NCBI GenBank assembly: GCA_021775315.1
Contig: JAJFIC010000066.1
Location: 1-64,000, forward strand
DNA length: 64,000 nt
From: Paracoccaceae bacterium
GTDB lineage: Bacteria > Pseudomonadota > Alphaproteobacteria > Rhodobacterales > Rhodobacteraceae
Reading direction: 5' to 3'
The translations under genes and the position numbers were made by a program. Below the pieces are notes generated by a model. That model saw nothing but the letters and a program-made list of their open reading frames with translations. It made no database searches and was not told the DNA's origin. Position 1 is the first letter of the stretch; each line of letters opens with the position of its first letter. This document shows positions 37,644 to 46,417 of this stretch, one piece after another.

Positions 37644-38029
37644 GCCGCAGACCATATATTCGACCGGTTTCCAAGGTCTCTTGGTGGCTGTCACAGCCCC
37701 GATATATCCGTTATATGGCCCGCGAGGCCAGTTGCATATTCATCGGCGCCTACAGCGGTGTGCTGGTCGTCGGGCTGATACGACTGTCGCAGGGCGCTGC
37801 CGCTTGGGGTGCTTTCCTTGAAACGCTGCAATCGCCTGTCAGCATCGCGTTCCACCTGTTTGCCCTGGCATTTGCACTGTATCACACGACCACCTGGTTC
37901 AATGTCACGCCCAAGGCGATGCCGTTGCAGTTCGGCCAGACACCGGTGCCGGGAGGGGCGATCATTGGCGCCCATTACCTTGGCTGGATTTTGGTGTCCG
38001 GGCTGATCCTATTTCTTGTCGGAGTGTAG
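37640..38029 (+). CDS. frdC: Fumarate reductase membrane anchor subunit C
   Basis: A 129-residue membrane protein with three hydrophobic helices and the FrdC-type opening RRPYIRPVSKVSWWLSQPRY, followed by YMAREASCIFIGAYSGVL. No heme-ligating His pair typical of SdhC is evident, in keeping with the heme-free E. coli FrdCD type. It should form part of the quinone pocket, here presumably for rhodoquinol. It is translationally coupled to frdB. Confidence 0.9.
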   Translation: MSRRPYIRPVSKVSWWLSQPRYIRYMAREASCIFIGAYSGVLVVGLIRLSQGAAAWGAFLETLQSPVSIAFHLFALAFALYHTTTWFNVTPKAMPLQFGQTPVPGGAIIGAHYLGWILVSGLILFLVGV

Positions 38030-38031
38030 CC

Positions 38032-38379
38032 ATGGCCGTTTCCAACAAACCAATCATCTGGTTGCTGTTTGCCGCCGGTGGAACCTTTGCCGCTTTCGTC
38101 ACGCCAGTGCTGATCTTCATCACCGGTCTTGCGCTTCCGTCCGGCCTGCTGCCGGCCGAGGCGCTGGCTTATGACCGAGTGCTGGCGGTTGCACAGACCC
38201 AGATTGGAAAACTGGTCCTGTTTGCAGTCGTTTTCCTGCCCGTCTGGCACGCGGCGCACCGGCTGCGCATTACGGCCCATGATTTTGGCATCCGCGCCGA
38301 TGCCTTTGTGAAGTATATATGCTACGGACTGGCAGCAACGGCGACGGTTATTTCCGCCATTGCACTTTTCAGCATCTGA
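38032..38379 (+). CDS. frdD: Fumarate reductase membrane anchor subunit D
   Basis: A 115-residue membrane protein with three hydrophobic helices, starting SNKPIIWLLFAAGGTFAAFV, and the FrdD-type segment HAAHRLRITAHDFGI. It completes the FrdABCD set two bases after frdC. The operon ends here; IS3-related debris begins within a few tens of bases. Confidence 0.9.
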   Translation: MAVSNKPIIWLLFAAGGTFAAFVTPVLIFITGLALPSGLLPAEALAYDRVLAVAQTQIGKLVLFAVVFLPVWHAAHRLRITAHDFGIRADAFVKYICYGLAATATVISAIALFSI

Positions 38380-38391
38380 GAAGTAAAAAAA

Positions 38392-39300
38392 CCCTGGATT
38401 TGCAGACACCTTGCTTGGTAATTTTGGAAGCAAGGAGGACGATTTGTCCGGAGTTAAATTCACTCAAGAGATCAAACGCGATGCCGTCGCTCAGGTCGTC
38501 GTGCGCGGATATGCGGTCAGCGAAGTGGCTGAACGATTAGGGATCCACCAGTCGACAGGTGAATGCGCAGCACTCATCAAAAGGGGAACCTGGCGCGCGT
38601 GTCTCCCTTTTCATGGCTTGCCCCCAAACCACTGCCGGGCAGTGAATGAGGTAAGCGGCTATTGAGGCTCATGGTGCAGATTTTTCTGTGCGGTCAATGT
38701 GCCGGGTGCTGATGGTTTTTTTCAGTGTGCTCTACGCTTGGCTAAAGGAACCACTAAGCCAGCGTGCGCAAGAAGACGTCCGGCAAACGGATTTGATCCG
38801 GCAAGCATGGGCTGACAGCGATAAAGTTTATGGTTATCCATTGGCCGGTAGGTGATTGCTAACAATCACAATAAGGCGAAATCTGCATGACGACTTGCGC
38901 GATCAAGGCGAGACCTGTTCCGAGAACCGCGTCGCACGTTTGGCCAGCTTAGTGGGCATCGCAGCACAGACAGGCTACAAACGGCGTGCTGGTCGATATG
39001 GTGGCAAACCTGCGGTCGTCGCAGACAACACATTGGACTGACAGTTCGAAGTTGAAGCGCCTGATCGGGTCTGGCTCACCGACATTACATACATCAAAAC
39101 CCACTAAGGCTGGTCCGTATCTGGCTGTCGTCATTGATCTGTTCTCAAGGCGCGTCGTTGGCCCCTCTCATTTATTGCTTTGCAATCAGCTGTCGGGCAG
39201 GCGGGGTGGATGCAGTCACGCATGACAACGGACCTCGCCTTGCAAGCCCTGCTCAGCGCGGTGCGGTGGCAAAATGACACTGAATTCTCTTTGCGACATA
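38392..39300 (+). mobile_element. Decayed IS3-family insertion sequence
   Basis: Remains of both IS3 transposase frames. OrfA: KFTQEIKRDAVAQ and SEVAERLGIHQST (about 38450-38560). OrfB, broken over several frames: FSVLYAWLKEPLSQRAQEDV, LIRQAWADSDKVYGYP, DDLRDQGETCSENRVARLAS, GYKRRAGRYGGKPAVVADNT, DRVWLTDITYIKTH and YLAVVIDLFSRRVVG. At least three frameshifts or stops interrupt it, and no intact terminal repeats or target duplication could be defined. It lies immediately after frdD and marks the right edge of the anaerobic block. Confidence 0.85.
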
Positions 39301-39427
39301 TTCTACTTCTGCACGGTTTCTTTTTGAACCTTCCCGCCAACGGGGATAGGCTGAAGCCATAAAAGCGTCAGCGGTTGTTTCCGGGGCAGCGGAATTGGTT
39401 TTGGCTCGGGCCGCTTGCGATCACATA

Positions 39428-41413
39428 ATGACGAAAGCGATGCCAATGGCCACCACTCGTGCTTCTTCTCAGCGCACCGCGCTTCTTTGCGGCCCCTATC
39501 AATCCGGCAAATCGACCTTGTTCGAGGCTCTTTTAGCAGCGACCGGCGCCCATGTGTTGCATGGTCAGGGTCTTTCTTTGGCGGACAGTTCACCCGAGGC
39601 AAAGGCACATTCGATGTCGACCGAGATGAATGTGGCAAGTTCTGCGTATTCGGGCGAAAGCTGGACATTCATTGACTGCCCGGGCTCGATCGAGTTGACG
39701 CAGGAAACACGTGACGCCATTTGTGTCGCAGATATCGCCGTGGTTGTGGTGGAGCCGGAAGAAAGCAAAGTGCTGGCGCTAGCCTCGTACCTGAAAATGC
39801 TGGACGAGGCCGGCGTGCCGCATCTGGTCTTCATTAACAAGTTTGACAAGAAAAACCTCTCGGTCCGGGCATTGCTCCAAGCCTTTCAGGGGGCTTCCGA
39901 GCATCCCTTGGTTCTGCGCGAAATTCCGATCCACGAAGGGGATGTGGTCACGGGTCATATCGACCTTGTGTCAGAACGCGCTTTCCACTGGGAAGAGGGC
40001 AAAACATCCAGTCTGATCAAATTGCCCGAGATGGTTTTAGACCGCGAAGTCGAGGCCCGTGCAGAGATGATGGAGAGTCTGGCCGATTTTGACGACGGTC
40101 TTTTGGAAAAACTACTGGAAGACATAACACCATCGAAAACCGATCTTTATGACACTCTGACCAATGACCTTTCGTCAAATCTTGTTGTGCCGGTGTTCTT
40201 TGGCTCGGCCGAACAGGGCCATGGGATTACCCGGCTGATGAAGGCCCTGCGCCATGAGGCGCCGGATATCAAGGTTACGGCCGAACGTTTGGGCGTAAAA
40301 GCCAATGCGCAAGTTTGGGTGAAGGTGTTCAAAACGCTGCATGCAGGCCATGCGGGCAAGGTGTCTTATGGCCGTGTCCTTTCTGGTTCGCTCAAAGCGG
40401 GTGATCATCTTGCCGGGGTGCGGCCCTCAGGGATGAGCAAGCTTTTTGGTCGCAAAATGGAGCTGATCAGCGGTGCCGTTGCCGGCGATGTGGTTGCCCT
40501 TACTAAGATGGAAGAGGTTCAGACCGGTGATCTGATCTCAACAGATAGCCGTAAGGCGCGCGACGTTCCCCCACCAACCCCGTTGTATTCGCTGGCGATC
40601 AAAACCAGTAAACGCGGTGATGAAGTGAAACTGCCTGAGGCTTTGCACAAACTTCTGGATGAAGACCCGTCGCTTTCTTCTGAATTTGACGATGCCACCG
40701 GCGAACAAGTACTGCGCGGCCAAGGTGATGTGCAGCTAGGACTGGTGCTGGAAAAACTGAAAGGTCGCTATGGGCTTACGGTATCCGCCACCACTCCAAA
40801 GATAGCTTACCGCGAAAGTATCCGCAAAACTGTGATCAAAAAGGTTCGCCACAAAAAGCAAAGTGGTGGGCATGGTGAATTTGGGGAAGTCGAGCTGAAG
40901 GTCTCGCCGCGTGCGCGGGGAAAAGAGTTCAAGTTCTCTGAGTCAATTCGTGGCGGCGTTGTCCCCCGACAGTATTTCAGTGCCGTTGAAACCGGGGTGC
41001 TGGACGCAATGGTCGAGGGCCCGCAGGGCAATCAGGTTGTTGACGTAGCGGTTGAACTGACAGATGGCAAACACCATTCGGTTGATAGCTCGGAAATGGC
41101 ATTTCGCAGGGCAGGCGCACAGGCAACGCGCGAAGCTTTGGCAGCTGCCGATTCAGTGGTTCTTGAACCTGTTAACAACGTAAAAATTTCGGTACCGGAC
41201 CAGTTCATTTCGTCGATCCAGAAAATTATCACTGGTAGACGCGGGCAGATTCTCGGGATGGAAACAAAGGCAGGATGGACCGGCTGGGAAGAGGTCTCAA
41301 GCCAGATACCCACTGCCGAAATGCAGGACCTGATCACTGAAATCCGCTCAGTCACGCAAGGGGTTGGATCGTTCGAGACCAGCTTTGATCATTTGCAGGA
41401 GGTGCTGGTGTAG
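39428..41413 (+). CDS. EF-G-like GTPase (FusA paralogue)
   Basis: A protein of about 661 residues with the domain order of elongation factor G: GTPase domain with P-loop GPYQSGKST and NKFDKK, domain II (KVFKTLHAGHAGKVSYGRVL), and domains III-V (KQSGGHGEFGEVEL, then VEGPQGNQVVDVAVELTDG). The G3 motif reads DCPGS rather than DTPGH, so the catalytic His of translational GTPases is missing. Such EF-G-like paralogues occur widely in Roseobacters and their role is unclear; the normal fusA must lie elsewhere. ATGs at 39428, 39440 and 39446 are all possible starts and none has a clear ribosome site. Confidence 0.82.
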   Translation: MTKAMPMATTRASSQRTALLCGPYQSGKSTLFEALLAATGAHVLHGQGLSLADSSPEAKAHSMSTEMNVASSAYSGESWTFIDCPGSIELTQETRDAICVADIAVVVVEPEESKVLALASYLKMLDEAGVPHLVFINKFDKKNLSVRALLQAFQGASEHPLVLREIPIHEGDVVTGHIDLVSERAFHWEEGKTSSLIKLPEMVLDREVEARAEMMESLADFDDGLLEKLLEDITPSKTDLYDTLTNDLSSNLVVPVFFGSAEQGHGITRLMKALRHEAPDIKVTAERLGVKANAQVWVKVFKTLHAGHAGKVSYGRVLSGSLKAGDHLAGVRPSGMSKLFGRKMELISGAVAGDVVALTKMEEVQTGDLISTDSRKARDVPPPTPLYSLAIKTSKRGDEVKLPEALHKLLDEDPSLSSEFDDATGEQVLRGQGDVQLGLVLEKLKGRYGLTVSATTPKIAYRESIRKTVIKKVRHKKQSGGHGEFGEVELKVSPRARGKEFKFSESIRGGVVPRQYFSAVETGVLDAMVEGPQGNQVVDVAVELTDGKHHSVDSSEMAFRRAGAQATREALAAADSVVLEPVNNVKISVPDQFISSIQKIITGRRGQILGMETKAGWTGWEEVSSQIPTAEMQDLITEIRSVTQGVGSFETSFDHLQEVLV

Positions 41414-41544
41414 CAGGCGGCCTGGCGGCATTGACACATTAGCGTGTCGATCAGCCTTACAACGGATAAGTAAGGTTGAGTGAACAAGATACCCTACGCC
41501 CGCCACTGTTTTCCGCCGACAATAATTCATCGGGCTGTCTGTCG

Positions 41545-42357
41545 TTAGCAAAAGGCGATCGTTGCGCCCGGCAGGTCGATGCCGTCTAGCCGGGTGGTCC
41601 AGCGGTCGCCGGGCGATATCGGTACGGCGTCAGTCAAGGTTCCGGTGGTAATGATCTCTCCCTCGCCGACAGGTGTTGCGCCGGGGTCAGTTGCCAGCGT
41701 GTCGAGAAGATGGTCGAGCGCCCGTAACGGACCATCCAAAACATCCGCGCCGCAGCCCGTCAGCCGCTTGCCGTCCGGCCCCTCAAGCAAGATACGAAAA
41801 CGCGGTAGCTGGTTGATGATGGATTGCGTCAGGGGCAACCGCGGGCCGAGATAGAGCGCGCTGTGCAGTCCGAAAGCGGCGGCACAGTCCGTACCGGAAA
41901 AGCGCCAGTCAGGGAAGGGCGAAAATACGATCTCGAACCCGTGTGACACCCAAGCGATGCACCCGGCAAGCTCAGCCTCGCTCATCCCCGCTCGGGGCGC
42001 GGACTTCAAGCCGAATGCGATCTCCGGTTCTAGCCGTGGTTCGGGCATCGGCGGTAAAGTGTGCAATCCATCGCCAATCTCGTGCAGAGTTGTATCCCAC
42101 ACCGGCCCCCATATCGGGCCCGAGACGCCGTAGATCGGCCAGATCGTGCGGTTTGTGAAACCAATCTTGCGGCCCACCTGCCGCTCGCCCCGTGCTTCGC
42201 GCAGCGCAGTGATCCTATGGGCCACACGATACGCCGCTTTGGCGTCGAAGCCAGAGTCGCCATCGGAAAATGAAGCGATCTGGCGGCCGGTGTCATAGGC
42301 ATCAAGCAGTTCAGCGACATAGGCCTCAATCGTGGCATCTGCTATCGAACCTGTCAT
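41545..42357 (-). CDS. 2-keto-4-pentenoate hydratase family protein
   Basis: A 270-residue enzyme of the hydratase/fumarylacetoacetase-like fold (2-oxopent-4-enoate hydratase, MhpD type). Seen: GRKIGFTNRTIWPIYGV, EPEIAFGLKSAP with the metal-binding Glu pair, HGFEIVFSPF and TGTLTDAVPISPGDRW. The ATG at 42357 has a strong AGGAGG seven bases upstream. It follows the aconitase X gene on the same strand, suggesting one catabolic pathway that handles a hydroxy- or keto-acid; the substrate is not known. Confidence 0.85.
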   Translation of the reverse strand: MTGSIADATIEAYVAELLDAYDTGRQIASFSDGDSGFDAKAAYRVAHRITALREARGERQVGRKIGFTNRTIWPIYGVSGPIWGPVWDTTLHEIGDGLHTLPPMPEPRLEPEIAFGLKSAPRAGMSEAELAGCIAWVSHGFEIVFSPFPDWRFSGTDCAAAFGLHSALYLGPRLPLTQSIINQLPRFRILLEGPDGKRLTGCGADVLDGPLRALDHLLDTLATDPGATPVGEGEIITTGTLTDAVPISPGDRWTTRLDGIDLPGATIAFC

Positions 42358-42535
42358 CCAAGAGCCTCCTTGCAGCATGAACGGCAATCTGACCTGATGT
42401 ATGGCTGGGGGTTGGAAGAAAGTGCGTTAACGATATCTGATTGCCTTCCATCAAGTGGTCCTGCTTGAATGTTAGTGCATGATTGGCGTGGGTTCCACCG
42501 TGATGATGGTTTCGGGTGTCCGCGCGCAATCCGGT

Positions 42536-44246
42536 TTACGCTTCCAGCCAGTGCGGAAGGCCGTCCGGCGCGTTTCCGTCGAGGGCACAGGTCACGCAAT
42601 CCTTAAGGCTGCCAAACCGTACACGCCGGCCCGAAAGTCCAAAAGCATAATGTGCGTATTTCCCCGAGTTGGTCATCAGGACACGAGCGTGCGAAGGAAA
42701 CACCGGTTCGGTGATTGAACACCAGCAAAGATCAGGGATCAACTGAACGCCAGCAGCTTCAAGCCGTCCTGCGACGCCTTCGGATTGCGCTTGCTCCAGT
42801 TCATCCCGGCCTATCGTCACGATCACCTCCGTGTCCGGATGTCTTTGACGCCCGTCTAGCAGATCTGCAAGCAGGCGGACTTCGGAGGACGAGACGTGGG
42901 GGCTGCCTATGGCCACCAGATCAACCCGCGTTTCAGTGCCGTTGAGTTCGTGCCACGCAGTTGCCAAGTCGACGACGCCGCAAGAAATGTGATCTGCGCC
43001 TTTAGCCAGTGCGAGATGCGCTTCCGGTGTGTGGCCTGCAATATGCAGCATTGGCGCGCCAGAGGTCGTACCAAAAGCGGCGCAAAGCGCCTTGAGATCA
43101 TCCCTGGTGAGGCGCGCGTCTCTCAGCCCGGTCAAAAGCGGCACGCGATCGGGCGAGAGCTTGCCAGCCAGCCAGCCCACCAAAGGCCAAATCGATTCAT
43201 CATAGGCGAGCTCGGGTAGTGCAAAATTGATCACTCTGCCGGGCGCGCGGCCGGCGTCGGTGTACACGCCGGACACCGGCGCACGGCCGGTCATTGCAAT
43301 GCAGAGATCCAGGTAATCGGGATGCTTGGCCGTGCGCGCACCGATCACGCTATTTGCAAATATCACAGCATTGGATTCCGACCAACCGATGCATTCGCCT
43401 TGCTGCGGTGCATCGCTTAGCAGGTAGGGGGCACAAGTAAAGGTCGGTCGCGCGCCCATCTTCACGTAAGCGTCGGCCAGTCGGCTTGCGCGCGTCCCGA
43501 ACTTTGAAGGGACACCCCGAGATTTCCAGTTCTCCCGGTCCACCGAAATCGCGTTGATAGTGGTCGGTATCGAAACCTGCGCCCCCATGGCCGCCAGTTT
43601 TTCCGCGAATATCAAGTTCGCGGAATGCGCTAGAATACAGCCATCAATATGCCCACGAGTCACGTCCATCAGACGCGGAGCCTGCTGTGCGACCGCCATG
43701 AGGCAGACAATCTCTATCGCGGTCTGCGTGGCCAGACCGGCGCTTCCGTTCAGCATCGCGCGGTCTTTTTCCTCTAGGTGCAATTCGCCGAAATCGGCTT
43801 GTTCTAAGGCGATGTCTATAGTGTCCGCTACTAGCCTTCGTGCGCGGATGGTGGCAGTTTTTGACCGTTTGAGACTGTCATAATTTGCTTTTGACAGCCG
43901 CAGCGTGGCGACGGGCCGATCGAAGATCCGTTCTGATACAAGAGCGCCCAGTGTAAGGACCTCTTCATCTTCGCAAAAGATAAGTGCAGCAGGGGCACAG
44001 CCAGCCAGCGCAAGTTCAAGCAATACGCCACTTCCGCTGCACGACCCGCGTGATGTTGACATCATCAGCATTTTGGAGGCGATGCACTGGCCGTAATTTG
44101 GGTGGTGGACATCAATGATATGGCCGGTTGCGGGATCGACCCCCCCCCCAGAAACTCAGCCCTTCGTCGCAGTGAAGGATTTCGCCTTGGGCGTCGGCCG
44201 CTACAATCATGAGCGCAGTCACAAGACTTGATGAAGTATTGTTCAA
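42536..44246 (-). pseudogene. Aconitase X (DUF126-DUF521 fusion) interrupted by a frameshift at a G10 tract
   Basis: Aconitase X enzymes are iron-sulfur hydro-lyases; known members include cis-3-hydroxy-L-proline dehydratase. Codons from about 44246 (TTG) or 44222 (GTG) encode the small DUF126 domain up to GLSFWGG, and the frame resumes as VDPATGHIIDVHHP, then STRGSCSGSGVLLELALAG and the large DUF521 domain (IPTTINAISVDRENW, CAPYLLSDAPQQGECIGWSE, MTGRAPVSGVYTDAGR) to 42536. A run of ten C on the plus strand (44140-44149) puts the two parts one base out of frame; nine would restore SFWGGVDPATG. Without the shift a 511-residue remainder from 44071 lacks the small domain. This could be a real mutation, slippage or a sequencing error. 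It lies between MFS and hydratase genes on the same strand. Confidence 0.75.
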
Positions 44247-44360
44247 TTTTCCACCCCTACAGACACGAGACCTCTGTCTCAATGTACTGACACTATAGCT
44301 AGGCTCGCGAAAGCGTCATTATGCTAAATTGCGGCCCGTCTAAAATCGCCCATCGCTAGC

Positions 44361-45599
44361 TTAGCTCTCCATCCGCGCCAGAAACCTGCGCAGACGGGCC
44401 AGAATGGCAAGCAGGATGGTGCACACCACCGTTAGGGCAGCCAGTGGTAAAACGAAACTGCCGGACAGATCAGACAAAACACCGAAAGTGATCGGCCCCA
44501 TTACGCCACCGATCTCGGCAAAGGTGAAAAACAGCCCGCCTGCAAGGCCAAGCCGTTCTTCCGGGATGCGCGGTGTCTCCATCAGCAGCAGGATCGCCAC
44601 TGTCATCATTGCGCCACGCGCAAGGCCTTGCAGGATTAGCCCCGCGACCATCAGCGGCCCGGCCGATACTTGTAACAATAGGCTTGCCGCCAACGAGAAC
44701 ACGAAGAGCACCGCCATGACCATCAGCCGCCGTTCCGGCACAGCAAGGCGCGGGACCACCAGCGCACCGACGATCCCGACCGTTGAGGGGATCGCGGCCC
44801 AATACCCGGCTTGCACAGCCGAAAACCCATGGCCGCGTAGAATCTCGGGCAGCCAGTTGTTCAGACCGTGGTTGATGAAAAAGATACCGATACTCATCGC
44901 CAGGATCATCTGTACCTCGGGAAGGCGCACGATCTCGCTAAAGGCCGACAGGTTAAATTTCTTGCCGCCGTCTTCTTCCCCACTATGTTTGCGGCCGCCC
45001 GGCAGGCTCGCAATCGCGAACCAAACCGCGCCACTCAGCGCGACCAGAACGGCATAAACCATCATCACGCCTCGCCAATCGTTGCCCACCATTGGCATGA
45101 CAACGCTATTGGTCAGCGACAGCGAAAGGATCCCGCCGAGATAGGGCCCGGTCACATATATCCCCATCGCTGACGCGCGGGTTTTTCCCTGAAAGAGGCG
45201 CGCAATCAGCTTAGGTGCCCCAATCGAAATCATCGGCCCTCCAACCCCAAATAGCGCGACTGCAAGCAGCAATTGAACCGGAGTTTCAGCGTAGCTGCGC
45301 GCCAGCCCGGATGAGGCCATCAAGAGGGTTGCCAGCAATAGCATACGCCGCGCGCCCAGACGGTCGAGTAGGATACCGCAGGGAATGGCGGCCAAAATAT
45401 AGGTCAGGGGCCATGCCCCAAGGATTACTCCCATCAAACCGTTACTAATGCCAAGTTCAGCACTTATCGGGCTTACCAAGGGTGCCATCGCCGCAGCGGT
45501 CAATCCAAAGCAAAAATAGATCAACCAGACCCCAAAAAGGATCAGCCATCGCACCGGTGCTGTTTTACAGGGGACAGACGGAGAGAGGGTATGGGTCAA
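44361..45599 (-). CDS. MFS transporter
   Basis: A 412-residue major facilitator superfamily transporter with twelve hydrophobic helices. The loop 2-3 motif is visible as GILLDRLGARRMLLLATLLM and a charged central loop (GGRKHSGEEDGGKKFN) separates the two halves. It resembles the CynX/NarK-like or oxalate:formate-like branches, but the substrate cannot be assigned. It is the first gene before aconitase X and the hydratase, all on the minus strand, so it may import the substrate of that pathway. Confidence 0.87.
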   Translation of the reverse strand: MTHTLSPSVPCKTAPVRWLILFGVWLIYFCFGLTAAAMAPLVSPISAELGISNGLMGVILGAWPLTYILAAIPCGILLDRLGARRMLLLATLLMASSGLARSYAETPVQLLLAVALFGVGGPMISIGAPKLIARLFQGKTRASAMGIYVTGPYLGGILSLSLTNSVVMPMVGNDWRGVMMVYAVLVALSGAVWFAIASLPGGRKHSGEEDGGKKFNLSAFSEIVRLPEVQMILAMSIGIFFINHGLNNWLPEILRGHGFSAVQAGYWAAIPSTVGIVGALVVPRLAVPERRLMVMAVLFVFSLAASLLLQVSAGPLMVAGLILQGLARGAMMTVAILLLMETPRIPEERLGLAGGLFFTFAEIGGVMGPITFGVLSDLSGSFVLPLAALTVVCTILLAILARLRRFLARMES

Positions 45600-45768
45600 A
45601 GTTCCACCTTTGGTGCTTGGGCCGCATCGGCGTGACAGAGAGCCTGTCGCAAATTATGGTGTGCCAATAATAACGTTAACGTCAGGAAACGGGATGAAGC
45701 GGAAATTGTAGAACAAAACCAAGGTTTGGTTAATTCCGGTTAATGACCCAATTCAGCTCATCCGGGTG

Positions 45769-46173
45769 TTACGATTTCAAATGATGGATATAGGGCTTCA
45801 GGTCCAGCAGGGGTGTTCCGTCAATGCAGTCCATCGCGGTCACAGTCATGATGGTTTTATCAATTGACAAAATCTCAACGGTGCTCAATCCAATCGGGTT
45901 AGGACGCGCGGGAGACCGGATCGAAAAAACGCCGCGCTCTTCATTGGCTTCAGACCATTTTGGCACCGTCTTCAATACGCTTCTGTCCGCTTGATCTAGC
46001 CAATACAAAACCTGGACATGAGCACCAACCTTCAGGCCGTTGATTGCCGAGGCGTATTTTTCATCAACGATGATCTGACTGGTCCCATTTTCGGGTCTGG
46101 CTTGCCCAGGGCACTCTGCTGTCGTTTGGTAAGGTGTTTTGATGTGGCCTACGAATACCAATTCTGCGCTCAT
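45769..46173 (-). CDS. tRNA (N6-threonylcarbamoyladenosine(37)-N6)-methyltransferase TrmO family
   Basis: A 134-residue TrmO/TsaA/YaeB-like protein, which methylates t6A37 of some tRNAs using S-adenosylmethionine. The conserved core is clear: RGVFSIRSPARPNPIGLSTV and DCIDGTPLLDLKPYI. The N-terminal VFVGHIKTPYQ also fits. It is shorter than E. coli TrmO (about 235 aa), lacking the C-terminal domain, which is common for this family. It is a single gene with about 170 bases on its 3' side before the MFS gene start. Confidence 0.85.
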   Translation of the reverse strand: MSAELVFVGHIKTPYQTTAECPGQARPENGTSQIIVDEKYASAINGLKVGAHVQVLYWLDQADRSVLKTVPKWSEANEERGVFSIRSPARPNPIGLSTVEILSIDKTIMTVTAMDCIDGTPLLDLKPYIHHLKS

Positions 46174-46299
46174 GCGCTTACTCCTTCTCGGGAAAACCGA
46201 TCCTGCATTAGTGTCGATGACCGCTTCTGGCCAAAATTTGTCTGTAATCTTAACCTAAAGAAACAAATCATCCCTGTCAGCCATCGGCGAAGAATGCAC

Positions 46300-46417
46300 A
46301 TGGCGTCGAGGCTGTTTTGGACTGGCTCAAACTCAAGCGGATCATGGCCGGAATTTACGCCAGCAAGACGGGTCGACCGAGCTATCCATTGCTAACCCAT
46401 ATTAGCACAACCATGCA
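46300..46417 (+). mobile_element. Fragment of an IS5-family transposase
   Basis: The plus-strand frame from about 46308 reads LDWLKLKRIMAGIYASKTGR and then PSYPLL, which resembles the N-terminal part of IS5-group transposases, and ends at TAA (46419-46421). Only some 35 codons remain. The rest of the 46174-46417 gap shows no gene other than the likely promoter of trmO. Confidence 0.5.

Noticed and set aside
44267-44280. GAGAC-CTCT-GTCTC inverted repeat after the MFS gene as a terminator
   Set aside because: Five-base stem with no T-run; too weak to report as a feature.
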